NCBI RefSeq assembly: GCF_000445125.1
Contig: NZ_ATHL01000011.1
Location: forward strand, 17,077 to 81,076
Reading direction: 5' to 3'
Origin: Novosphingobium lindaniclasticum LE124
GTDB taxonomy: Bacteria > Pseudomonadota > Alphaproteobacteria > Sphingomonadales > Sphingomonadaceae
Length of the DNA: 64,000 nucleotides
This document shows positions 43,929-52,026 of the stretch, piece by piece. Numbering within the stretch: the stretch's first letter is position 1; each line of letters starts with the position of its first letter. The notes beneath the pieces are model-generated. The model did no database searches. It had not been told where the DNA came from and saw only the letters and a list, made by a program, of their open reading frames with translations. Position numbers and translations under genes: made by a program.

Positions 43929-46274
43929 ATGCCTCGTAACATCACCGTGACCTTCGCAGACGGGTCAACCCACGTTTATCAGAACGCCCCGGATGACGTG
44001 ACACCCGATCAAGTGACGGCCCGCGCTGCCTCCGAATTTGGAATGGGCGTAGCGTCCATCGACGGCGGTCGGGAGTCCAAGCCCACCGCTGCCCCTACGC
44101 CTCCCATGAGCGGGGAACTGTCCTCTTCTCAGCAGCCTTCTGGAAGCGCCGAAATCTACGCCCCGGATGGTTTCGGGGGTAACTCCTACAACAATGAGAC
44201 GGGACGCTTCGATGACGCCTGGATTGCCCAGCAGGAGGCCGCCTATCAGGCAAGCCTCAAGGACAATCCTCCTGTCTCTCCGGTAGCCGCTCCGGAGCCA
44301 TCCTCGCCCGCTCCGCAGCCTGAGCAAACCTCTCGCCTCGGAGCCTTCGGGCTCGGGGCGCTGGACGGCATTTCGTTTGGCCTTGATGATGAAATTGGAG
44401 GGGGTCTCGCTGCCGTCATTCCCGGTATTGGGAAAAGCTCGATTTGGGATGGGAAGACCCTCTCCCAGGCGGCGAACGAAAACATCGACGCTTACCGGGG
44501 CGTCAAGAAAGCCGCAGAGGACGAACACCTAGGCTACTTCATCGGGGGCGGCCTAGCAGGAGGTCTCGTGCCTTTCAGTGGCGCCCTCGGAGGCGCTAAG
44601 GCCGTGAGCAACCTCGGCAAGCTCGGAGCGGCCGCGAAGGCGGGGGCGGCCTACGGCGCTGCCTATGGCTTCGGCTCCGACGAAGGCGGCATCATGGACC
44701 GGATGGACGGCGCAGCGCTAGGCGCTGGCGTAGGCGCAGTTGGCGGCACTGCGCTTCACGGCGCTGCGACGGCGGGCGGAAAGGCTCTAAGCCCCCTCGC
44801 CCGCAAGCTGCTTCCGAAGCTCGCGGATGCCCAGTTCGCCAAGGGACAGGCATCGAATGCCTATGCAGCGACGGACGCCGCCGTGTCTTCCGATTTGGAG
44901 AAGTTGGTTCAAAACCTCAGCACCAGCAATTCAGCTAAAGCGAAGCTCTCAAAGACTCAGAAAGCCACGCTCTTGAGCCGGATCGACGATCTTGAGGCGA
45001 GCTATCTCCCAGCGAATGAAGTCCGCTCTCTGGACCTTCCTCCATCGACGAAAGCAAAGCTAGATGCCGCGATGGCGAAGCGCCACTTGCTCAGCGATAC
45101 GGAAGTCCAAGCGCTTCGCGATGGCACTCCCGCTGGCGAGGCGGTAGCCGAAGGTATCGAGAAGGCCCGACGCCTGCGAGCCTACGTGCCTGAGGGCCAG
45201 GGAAGGTCTGGGAATCGGTTAGCCGGAAGCCTTGGAGATGCCGTGGGGTCAGCGGCTGGCTACAAGTTCGGAGGCCCGGTAGGCGGAGCCATCGGCGGAA
45301 CCTTGGGTCGTGCGATCACCCAGCGTCTGGATGCAAGGGCCGCTAGGGAAGCGATGGCGCTCGCGAACAAAGCTCCCCAGTTCGCCAAGCTCCCGGAAGT
45401 CATAGCCGCTAGGGAAGCAGGAAGCGGAAATGACGCCCTTACCCGCTTGTCTAGTGACGCTCTGGACGCCCGTTACCTTGCGGAGCGTTCTGCCAAGCAG
45501 GAGACGGAACGCCTTACCGCCGAGGGAAAGAAGGTCGCTATCGCCAACGCTCGCGACAACGTGCGCCCTAATGGCGGATATCGTGGCGAAATCTATGAAC
45601 GGACAGGCCTGCTCCCTGCCGAGCAAGACGCGGGCAACCTCAAGGCCCTGAAGGACGGTGCGATTACCTTGGAGCAGTTCCAAGCGCATTTGGACGACCC
45701 TGCGAAGCTCATGCCGGGGAATGCGGGCAACGGGATGATTGATCGCCTCGCAGGAATGGCCGATGATGGAGTCTTGAAGCGCGATCCTAAGTGGTCCCCT
45801 CCACCTGCCAATCGCACTGTTAGCCGTGAAGGCGCTCAGGCTGCATTTCATGAGGCAGACGCCCTGTGGAGGCAGGCTCACGAAGCAGATGCGGCCTTGT
45901 TCGAGCGAACCGGCTTAGACCGAACGGAGCGGCCCACCTTCGCTGCCGTAGAGGAAGCATTTGCCCGACGCGAGCAGGCCCAGCGAGACCTCGCAGGCAC
46001 GGAAGCAGCGATCCGCAATCCTCTTGCCTACGCGGCTACCGCAAAGGGTAATCAGCAGCGGGTCTCTGATTCGTTGTCATCTGTCTTGAGCGATCCTTCG
46101 CTTCCGAATGCCCATCGCGAGACCCTTGCAACGGCGATTGCTGCCATCGGCAACACGTCCAGCCGCGAGCGAGCGCAGGGAATCGCCATGGACGCCTTAG
46201 ACCGGCTCGGAGCCGATCACCGGGAGCATGGGCGTTCAATCCTAAGTCCCTTGATCGAGCAGATTAAGAGGTAA
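43929..46274 (+). CDS. Large virion/ejection-like protein with glycine-rich membrane segments (781 aa)
   Basis: The N-terminus ITVTFADGSTHVYQNAPDD is a short module seen at the start of several phage proteins; a Pro/Ser/Gln-rich linker follows to about residue 135. Then come several Gly/Ala zipper segments (YFIGGGLAGGLVPFSGALGG, AALGAGVGAVGGTALHG, FGGPVGGAIGGTLG) able to insert into membranes, and finally long charged helices. This is the plan expected of a podovirus ejection protein that forms a channel for DNA entry. The function is inferred. A strong hairpin follows the gene. Confidence 0.55.
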   Translation: MPRNITVTFADGSTHVYQNAPDDVTPDQVTARAASEFGMGVASIDGGRESKPTAAPTPPMSGELSSSQQPSGSAEIYAPDGFGGNSYNNETGRFDDAWIAQQEAAYQASLKDNPPVSPVAAPEPSSPAPQPEQTSRLGAFGLGALDGISFGLDDEIGGGLAAVIPGIGKSSIWDGKTLSQAANENIDAYRGVKKAAEDEHLGYFIGGGLAGGLVPFSGALGGAKAVSNLGKLGAAAKAGAAYGAAYGFGSDEGGIMDRMDGAALGAGVGAVGGTALHGAATAGGKALSPLARKLLPKLADAQFAKGQASNAYAATDAAVSSDLEKLVQNLSTSNSAKAKLSKTQKATLLSRIDDLEASYLPANEVRSLDLPPSTKAKLDAAMAKRHLLSDTEVQALRDGTPAGEAVAEGIEKARRLRAYVPEGQGRSGNRLAGSLGDAVGSAAGYKFGGPVGGAIGGTLGRAITQRLDARAAREAMALANKAPQFAKLPEVIAAREAGSGNDALTRLSSDALDARYLAERSAKQETERLTAEGKKVAIANARDNVRPNGGYRGEIYERTGLLPAEQDAGNLKALKDGAITLEQFQAHLDDPAKLMPGNAGNGMIDRLAGMADDGVLKRDPKWSPPPANRTVSREGAQAAFHEADALWRQAHEADAALFERTGLDRTERPTFAAVEEAFARREQAQRDLAGTEAAIRNPLAYAATAKGNQQRVSDSLSSVLSDPSLPNAHRETLATAIAAIGNTSSRERAQGIAMDALDRLGADHREHGRSILSPLIEQIKR

Positions 46275-46280
46275 GCGAGA

Positions 46281-46377
46281 ACGGCCCTCCGCAGGCTCAG
46301 GAGTCGAAATGAGACGCAAGGGCTACTCAGGTAGCTCACGCCCTACTTTTCGACTCCCTGAGTCCCTGTGGGCCGTT
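46281..46377 (+). terminator. Long interrupted stem-loop with T-run after the virion genes
   Basis: The arm ACGGCCCTCCGCAGGCTCAGG plus AGTCGAAA (46281-46309) pairs with TTTTCGACTCCCTGAGTCCCTGTGGGCCGT (46346-46375), ending in TTTTC. The loop has its own hairpin (GGGCTAC...GTAG...GCCC). It separates the virion genes from the convergent lipoprotein. Confidence 0.75.
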
Positions 46378-46378
46378 T

Positions 46379-46705
46379 TCAGCCCGGTTGCCCGATCATG
46401 TTGCGATGGTTCTCCATCCGCTTCCCGTCATCCATCAATGAGCAGACGTAAGAGCGTCCGGTGAATTCGTCGCCAATCGCCTCCGCATAGGCGCGGGCAT
46501 TGTCCTCGCATTGTTGTAGGCCGGTAGCGTGGCCGATCAGCTTGTTATCGTCCTCATTACCGTCTTCTACGTTGCGCCAATACCAGACCTCATAATCGGC
46601 CTTGTTCTCCACGTAGTCGCACGAGTAAGCAGACGGATACTTAGAGCAGCCGCAAGCACTCAGCGCCGCGCAGCACAAAACCGCAGTAACAGACCTTAAC
46701 CGCAT
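46379..46705 (-). CDS. Small reverse-oriented lipoprotein
   Basis: A 108-aa protein with a signal peptide and lipobox LSAC at about residue 18 (AALSACGCSKYP), five further cysteines in the mature part, and an acidic middle (NVEDGNEDDNKLIGH). It runs opposite to the phage genes, divergent from the polymerase-like gene. Lipoproteins in this position in prophages are often lysogeny genes, including superinfection-exclusion ones, but nothing here proves that. The ATG at 46705 begins the signal peptide. Confidence 0.6.
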   Translation of the reverse strand: MRLRSVTAVLCCAALSACGCSKYPSAYSCDYVENKADYEVWYWRNVEDGNEDDNKLIGHATGLQQCEDNARAYAEAIGDEFTGRSYVCSLMDDGKRMENHRNMIGQPG

Positions 46706-46760
46706 AATCCCCCCGTCGCATCGAACCGCGAAGGGGAGGCCTACCAACTCAAAAACGTAA

Positions 46761-48095
46761 GTGCCATCACCTATGACAAGCTCGCCTCGCTATCCCGCTG
46801 TAGAGATGGACGCAGCGAAATACTCGCCCCTGAGCGCCTTTCCTGTTTCATCAGAGGCTGAGCGTCTTTGCGAGAATCTAGCTGTTAAGCTGTTCCATCA
46901 GTCGGCAAGACGCCCAGGCAAGCCCATGATGAAGGCTGTAGGCGCTCTTGTCGCAGACTTGTTGCAACGCGACCATACGCATCTAGGGGGATGGCTGTTC
47001 CGAGAGTTTAGCCGCGCCTCGTTTACGGACGGTCCTGTGGGCTATCGCACAACCAAGCAGTTTTTCGATGAACTCAAGGCCTGCGGCATGGTCGATAGCG
47101 TCACCGGCAATATGGTCTGGACGGATAGCGAGTTTACCGCAGGCAGACACCCGGAATGGAAGCGAGCGACAAGATTCCGGGGCACCGCAGCCTTCCGTGA
47201 GTGGTTCGCTTCGAAAGGCATCACACGCGAAACTTGGGACTTGCACTTCGAACGTAGCGAGGAAATCCACTTAGGCTCAGCAGCTTCAGTCATCCTACGG
47301 GCAGCGAGGCCCGCGAATGCAGGCCCGAAGGCGAAAGCCCGCGACATGATCCCGCACCCCGAGGACAAGCTATTCCCCGACATCAAGCAGCGTATGGATC
47401 GGCTTAACGCTTACCTTTGCGAGCAGACCTTTGCTCCATTCCCTGCTGTGTTCCTTCGCCGCATCTTCGCTAACGGCGATCAGCAGACCTCCTACCAATG
47501 GAACCAAGGGGGGCGGCTCTACGCACTTGGGGACGAAAGCTATCAGAACGCCCGAAAGGAAGACCGGGCGGCGATAACCATCAATGGAAAGCGCACGGTC
47601 GAGCTAGACCTCCGCGCCGCGCACCTGACGATAATTGTCGGCATGGGCTACATCCCCGCCTCCGTCTTGGAGGGGGACCCCTATGCTGTAGAGGGCCTAC
47701 CGCGAGAGATCGCAAAGCAATGGGTTACAATGACCCTCAGCCATGGGAAGCGACACAGGCAATGGCCTAGAGAGATCGCCGCTGAGTATCTACGGAAGCA
47801 CGGACGGAAACTCTCGGATGACTTCCCGCTGCGCAAGACTGGCGACCTGATCCTCAGCAAGCTCCCGATCATTGGTGAGGACGGACAGACCGCTCCTGTC
47901 ACGTGGGCCGAGCTTCAATATCAGGACAGTGAAATCATGTTAGAGGTTTTGGAGCGTCTTGCGTTTGACCATGGCGTCCCAGCGCTCCCGGTTCACGATA
48001 GCCTGATCGTCGCGGAGGACGCGAAGGACCTAGCTGTGTCACTGCTCAAGTCAGTCTTCGCGGAGAAGGTCGGCATTGTTCCTGAGATTGCGTAG
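46761..48095 (+). CDS. Divergent family-A polymerase-like palm protein (444 aa)
   Basis: Three motifs sit in the right order. Motif A is VELDLRAAHLTII (about 280-292, catalytic-type Asp283). A motif-B-like stretch REIAKQWVTMTLSHG (315-329) has R-x3-K and ends in a Gly. Motif C is LPVHDSLIV (409-417, Asp413). No 3'-5' or 5' nuclease domain fits in 444 aa, and the N-terminal 230 residues match nothing I recognise. It may be a replication polymerase or an inactive derivative. The start is GTG 46761 or ATG 46773. It lies behind a divergent promoter region. Confidence 0.5.
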   Translation: MPSPMTSSPRYPAVEMDAAKYSPLSAFPVSSEAERLCENLAVKLFHQSARRPGKPMMKAVGALVADLLQRDHTHLGGWLFREFSRASFTDGPVGYRTTKQFFDELKACGMVDSVTGNMVWTDSEFTAGRHPEWKRATRFRGTAAFREWFASKGITRETWDLHFERSEEIHLGSAASVILRAARPANAGPKAKARDMIPHPEDKLFPDIKQRMDRLNAYLCEQTFAPFPAVFLRRIFANGDQQTSYQWNQGGRLYALGDESYQNARKEDRAAITINGKRTVELDLRAAHLTIIVGMGYIPASVLEGDPYAVEGLPREIAKQWVTMTLSHGKRHRQWPREIAAEYLRKHGRKLSDDFPLRKTGDLILSKLPIIGEDGQTAPVTWAELQYQDSEIMLEVLERLAFDHGVPALPVHDSLIVAEDAKDLAVSLLKSVFAEKVGIVPEIA

Positions 48096-48168
48096 GCCTA
48101 CGGCGATACATTCAATATCATTTATTGATGCTTGCAAGCCTCAGGCTGGACACCATAGCGGCGGGAGA

Positions 48169-48258
48169 GAGCTAGGGGGTTTACTAGGAACATTTTAGAG
48201 CTTGCGGATAGGCCAACACTGGCTTCGCTTCGCTCTGCGAGATCTTCCCCCCTAGCTC
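48169..48258. terminator. Convergent-gene inverted repeat
   Basis: An 11-bp stem GAGCTAGGGGG (48169-48179) / CCCCCTAGCTC (48248-48258) encloses a GC-rich loop. It lies between the polymerase-like gene and the convergent 74-aa gene, and may end both. Confidence 0.45.
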
Positions 48259-48266
48259 CGGCTCCG

Positions 48267-48491
48267 TTAGGCCGCCTCTCGCATCCCCTGCGAAGACTGA
48301 TCTGTGTTTTTCGCGAGATCATGACCATAGCGGGGGCTCAGCGCCTGCACCGCTAGCAGAAGTTGCTCCCAATCTAGCGCGACCTGCTCAAGCTCTCCGG
48401 TTTCGTTCTTCTGGCAAAGGACCAGCGAGCCCTCCCCCATGTCATGAAGCTCCACAGCCGTCTCGCCATGAAGCATAAATGTCGTTTCCAT
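48267..48491 (-). CDS. Small hypothetical protein (74 aa)
   Basis: It begins METTFMLHGETAVELHDMG and continues VLCQKNETGELEQVALDWEQLLLAV, an acidic product with strands followed by a helix. The ATG at 48491 has GGGAAG about five bases upstream. Family unknown. It is read in the same direction as the serine recombinase behind it, after an AT-rich 190-base spacer that may hold a promoter. Confidence 0.5.
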   Translation of the reverse strand: METTFMLHGETAVELHDMGEGSLVLCQKNETGELEQVALDWEQLLLAVQALSPRYGHDLAKNTDQSSQGMREAA

Positions 48492-48680
48492 TTTCGCTTC
48501 CCAACATCACTCGGCACCGCGCCGAGGAAGTTGCGATCTACTCATGACAGATTCGCGCCACAATACATAAAGAAGGTTAACGCGTAATTATTCGGTCCTA
48601 GATTTACGACCATACACGTTAGTAGAATGTCTACCTAATGAACAGAGCGCCTAAGCGCCCTGATCTATTCAACATTTTGA

Positions 48681-49262
48681 TTACAATACTGCGGCACAGT
48701 ACCTGGACACGGTAGCCTTAGATATTCCAAAGTGTTCACTTGTCTGCTTTATGCTCGCGGCATTTGCCTTGCGCCATGCAATGACTTCGGAAGCCTCCTT
48801 GGCTACTGGGCGACCTAAGCTCACCTTCCCCCGATGGGTCTTACCAGTAGCCGCAAGAGAAGCCTTGGCAGCTTCGCGTCCCGCTTCGCAACGCTCTTTG
48901 ATCCTGTGGCGCTCCATGTCCGCTATCTGCGCCAGAACAGCTACGATAAGCTCGCCCACGCCTCTACCGATGGTCCCCAGCCCCTTCACGTCGATAGTCA
49001 CGCCCATGTCCAGCAAGCGACGGACCATCGCCTGCACGTCGAGAGCGTCACGGCCTATGCGGTCGATATGGTAGACAGAAAGCACGTCGCCCTCGCGAAC
49101 GTAGGACAGGAGCTTAGCAAAGCCTGGACGATCTTCCGCCCGCGTTGCTCCGCTTACGCCCTCATCGGAGAATTCACGGTCAAACGACCCACCTAACGCC
49201 TGACGCTGAGCTTCGACGCTCTGGTCTCCGGTCGAGCAGCGGTAGTAGGCGATACGGCTCAT
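48681..49262 (-). CDS. Serine recombinase (resolvase/invertase family)
   Basis: A 193-aa site-specific recombinase. It begins MSRIAYYRCSTGDQSVEAQ with the nucleophile Ser near residue 10; VYHIDRIGRDALDVQAMVRRL with the catalytic Arg and the EFSDEGVSGATRAEDRPGF segment are intact, and the C-terminal SIKQTSEHFGISKATVSRYC is a helix-turn-helix. It may resolve multimers, invert a segment or control replication. It is divergent from the 49.8-kb gene, with repeats between them. Confidence 0.9.
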   Translation of the reverse strand: MSRIAYYRCSTGDQSVEAQRQALGGSFDREFSDEGVSGATRAEDRPGFAKLLSYVREGDVLSVYHIDRIGRDALDVQAMVRRLLDMGVTIDVKGLGTIGRGVGELIVAVLAQIADMERHRIKERCEAGREAAKASLAATGKTHRGKVSLGRPVAKEASEVIAWRKANAASIKQTSEHFGISKATVSRYCAAVL

Positions 49263-49811
49263 GATGCGCTCCTAGTCCCTCAGAAGATATAACGAGGTTA
49301 TGAGGCATATCTCACAATCCGTCAACATATCTTTTGATAGAGGCATGGCGGCACGTTTCGTCCTCTCTCACAACTTAGAAGTTTTGAGTGATGCACCGCG
49401 AGGGGGGAATGGTCGGGGCAATATCTCCACGCACTCCCGCCCACCGCGCTCAGGAAAGCCATATGCCCCCGGCTCTGGGCGAGGTACGGAACGGAAGCGA
49501 GAGCCGTCGCTTGGCCTATCTTTCCAGGAACGACGGGTCCCCTCCCCGACGATTGGGTCCCTCCGGGTCCCTTCCGGGAGCGATTAGGGTTCCCCCGACT
49601 GCTAGGCGACAGGCGCTTTCAAAAACACCGCTAAAGCCTCGCCTTGTTGGTTGTTGTTGGTTCGGAAAGAGCAGCGAGCCCTGTCGGGATTTTACTGGGG
49701 TTTATCCGGACCCGCTACTTGAGCAGAACCCAACGCCTTGATTATCCAGTCGGTCGCCTTGGGAGTAATCGCGCTTTGGTATCGCCGTTCAATCAAACCG
49801 ATCCAGAAGAA
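49263..49811. other. Spacer with phased GGGTCCC repeats; possible recombination or replication site
   Basis: GGGTCCC occurs at 49535, 49555 and 49565 (20 and 10 bp apart), within CCGGGAG-type flanking sequence. No protein is supported: short plus-strand frames here have biased, Arg-rich residues. The upstream 270 bases are AT-rich and may hold the recombinase promoter. Confidence 0.5.
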
Positions 49812-50552
49812 ATGTTTGAAAGAGTCCTGTCATTTCAACACGAAATGATAGATTATTTTGCTGGCGGCAAGACGCTAAGCGAAGAATACTATAAGAGTAT
49901 GCGCAGCGAACTCCTGTCTGAGCCGTCAATTCGCAATCTTGTTCCAAAGTGGTTACGCAGAAATAAGGACCTCGCTGAGCTTTGGTCCTTTGCTAAATCG
50001 GTAGACCCCAGCTGGGAACCTAGGCGTCAATTTATCCGGGAACAGTTCGAGCCGCTTCTGGACTTCCTAGAGCAAAATGAACACTCGTCCGCCGCGTCGA
50101 TGCCCGGAAAATACGATGCGAATGCATGGACGGGGGCGCAATCAACGCTGCAACAGGCGAAAGCGATCAAAACGCTAGTTCCAGTGGCTCAAGCGGCAAT
50201 CGGCACTCTGATTAAGCACCTTGAGCAGCCAAGCCATAACGGGGGGCCGCCCTTGGATGAGGTCGAATTCGCCCTTGGCCGATTAAGAAAACTGCACGAC
50301 GCCCTAGGCATGCTCCTGACCGCCGTAGATGATGGTAAACTGAAAGATACGCTTCAGACGGGTCTCATTGTTGAAATAGCGAGGTACGGAAAGCAGGCCG
50401 CTAGGGCGCTGAAAAATGATCCTCTGCCGTATGCGCTTTCGGGGGTACTGCTGGCTGTTTTCACCGCTTGCGGCTTCGACGGGCTGGGCGGCTATTTAGG
50501 CGGAATCGCGATGGCCATAAAAAAGCCCAGCAGTTCCACGCACAGCGAATAG
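49812..50552 (+). CDS. Cargo protein with helical N-terminus and C-terminal membrane segment
   Basis: A 246-aa protein. Residues 1-90 are helical and include SWEPRRQFIREQFEPLLDFLE. The middle carries HNGGPPLDEVEFALGRLRKL (about residues 142-161), a stretch seen in other alphaproteobacterial hypothetical proteins. Residues 207-236 (PYALSGVLLAVFTACGFDG and the following Gly-rich part) form one or two membrane segments. The ATG at 49812 has AGAAGAA upstream. The gene uses more AT than its surroundings, and its position beside the integrase is usual for cargo. An abortive-infection membrane effector is a possibility, not an identification. Confidence 0.5.
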   Translation: MFERVLSFQHEMIDYFAGGKTLSEEYYKSMRSELLSEPSIRNLVPKWLRRNKDLAELWSFAKSVDPSWEPRRQFIREQFEPLLDFLEQNEHSSAASMPGKYDANAWTGAQSTLQQAKAIKTLVPVAQAAIGTLIKHLEQPSHNGGPPLDEVEFALGRLRKLHDALGMLLTAVDDGKLKDTLQTGLIVEIARYGKQAARALKNDPLPYALSGVLLAVFTACGFDGLGGYLGGIAMAIKKPSSSTHSE

Positions 50553-50625
50553 GCCGCCGCCTGCGCTAGCTGGGTTGTAACTCGCGGCTTGACGGTGGAT
50601 TCGTAAGGAGTCCATCAAAGCGGCC

Positions 50626-51819
50626 ATGCCGATCTATCCCGACCGCAAGAACGGAAAGCTAACTGGGCGCTTCCGGGTGGAAGTGAGCCTCGCAGGTACG
50701 CGAAAGCGGGGCCGTGCGAACACCATGCGAGAGGCTCGCGCCCTAGAAGCCTCCTTGCTGCGCCAATTGGAAGGCAAGGAGGAACCGTCCACAGCACCTG
50801 CGAAGGAAGGCGCTCGCAAGCCTTCGCCCATGACGGTTCGGGACGGTATAACGAGAGCGCACGGCATTCTGTGGGCAGGGCAGACGACCGCAACGCTTAG
50901 CTACACGAAGCTAGAGCGTATCGCCCGGATTGTAGGCGAAAAGCTGTATCTAGACGCCTTCGACCTGAACACGGTGGACCTTCTGGTAAAAACGCTCCGG
51001 GAGGAAAGCCTATCGGATGCGACCATCAACCGCTACATTTCGTGCCTCAGCGCCTTCCTCCGCTTCTGTAAGCGGCGCGGCTTCCGCACGGTCGATCTAC
51101 CGGAGCTTGAATGGAACGACGAGGAAGAGAACCGCATCCGCTGGATCACTCGCAAAGAGGAAGTCCAACTCTGCAAGCTGCTCCCCAGCCCCTTCGACGC
51201 TCTAGTCTACATCGCGATTCGGACGGGCCTTCGCGCTACCGAACTTCTGACGCTACAACCGGATCAGGTGACGCCGGGATGGGTCCACCTGCACAAGACT
51301 AAGAATGGACACCCCCGATCCGTCCCGCTCTCCAAGGAAGTCTATGAGCACCTTGCGCCGCTAGTGACTCAAAGTCTCATGCCGGACTACTGGCAACTGA
51401 GGGGACAGTGGGACAAGGCGCGGCGGGCTATGGGCCTCGCGGACGATCCGACTTTCGTATTCCACGCTTGCAGACATTCCTACGCTACGCGGGCGATCCA
51501 AGCGGACGTTAACATTCGGGTCTTGCAGCAACTGATGGGCCATCGCACAATTCAGACGACCCTTCGCTACGCTCATATTGAAGACAAGACGCTCGCGGAG
51601 GCCGTTAAGAAAATGACCGCCTATCACGATGGCGGAATGCCTCCGAAGGGAGGGGTAAACGGGCTGAATCTTCCCCTCACGCGAAAAGCACCCCGCGAAA
51701 TAAATCGTTTTAGAACAGTAATTTGGCGGAACGGAGTGCCTCCACAGGGTGACTGCAAATCCTTGCACGCCGGTTCGATTCCGGCTCGGGCCTCCACCCT
51801 GTTCTCTCAAGATGATTGA
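50626..51819 (+). CDS. int: Tyrosine-type integrase whose 3' end contains attR
   Basis: A 397-aa recombinase. It has an N-terminal arm-binding and SAM-like core-binding domain to about residue 160, then the catalytic set Arg203 (TGLRATELL), Lys226, His280 and Arg283 (HACRH), His306 (LMGHRTIQ) and Tyr315 (LRYAHI). The att core at 51751-51796 is translated in frame as DCKSLHAGSIPARAS, so the last seven residues (TLFSQDD) come from host sequence. In the excised circle a different, 23-residue tail would follow. It starts with ATG at 50626. Confidence 0.95.
   Translation: MPIYPDRKNGKLTGRFRVEVSLAGTRKRGRANTMREARALEASLLRQLEGKEEPSTAPAKEGARKPSPMTVRDGITRAHGILWAGQTTATLSYTKLERIARIVGEKLYLDAFDLNTVDLLVKTLREESLSDATINRYISCLSAFLRFCKRRGFRTVDLPELEWNDEEENRIRWITRKEEVQLCKLLPSPFDALVYIAIRTGLRATELLTLQPDQVTPGWVHLHKTKNGHPRSVPLSKEVYEHLAPLVTQSLMPDYWQLRGQWDKARRAMGLADDPTFVFHACRHSYATRAIQADVNIRVLQQLMGHRTIQTTLRYAHIEDKTLAEAVKKMTAYHDGGMPPKGGVNGLNLPLTRKAPREINRFRTVIWRNGVPPQGDCKSLHAGSIPARASTLFSQDD
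51751..51796 (+). repeat. attR core, inside the integrase gene
   Basis: An exact 46-bp copy of the tRNA-Cys 3' end (40523-40568). It is not a functional tRNA because the 5' half is missing. Confidence 0.95.
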
Positions 51820-52026
51820 GAGTTTCTCCACATCTCCGTTTTCGATTTGTCGCTGAAGCGCCGCTCGGCGTGCCGGTGAACTGTAGCCGGTTTCGCGCTT
51901 GCCTGGCGCATTTACGTGCCAGCGATTACTGCAAGTTAATCGGCAGTAACGCCATCTTAATCTCGTTCGTTACGGTTCCTTAGCCGAAAGGGACTAGCCT
52001 GCTCGCTTCCACATGAGCAGGATGCG

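Larger units (their letters stand above)
40523..51796 (+). mobile_element. tRNA-Cys-integrated element, about 11.2 kb (defective prophage or phage satellite)
   Basis: It is bounded by 46-bp identical copies of the tRNA-Cys 3' end (40523-40568 and 51751-51796). It carries a tyrosine integrase next to attR, a serine recombinase, an HNH endonuclease, two large virion/ejection-like proteins, a polymerase-palm-like protein and small lipoproteins. Capsid, portal, large terminase, tail and lysis genes are not recognisable. By eye it is less GC-rich than the flanks and uses more AT-ending codons. The extent is defined by the att repeats, so the boundaries are firm; the type of element is inferred. 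Confidence 0.9.

Noticed and set aside
49388..49741. A 117-aa frame upstream of the cargo gene
   Set aside because: Arg/Pro/Ser-rich, spans the GGGTCCC repeats, no ribosome-binding site; looks like non-coding DNA.
51751..51796. A second tRNA-Cys
   Set aside because: Only the 3' 46 bases are present; the acceptor 5' strand and D-arm are missing. It is the attR core.
40523..51796. CRISPR array, retron or integron within the element
   Set aside because: No regularly spaced direct repeats with spacers, no reverse transcriptase (YxDD) and no attC-like array were found on either strand.
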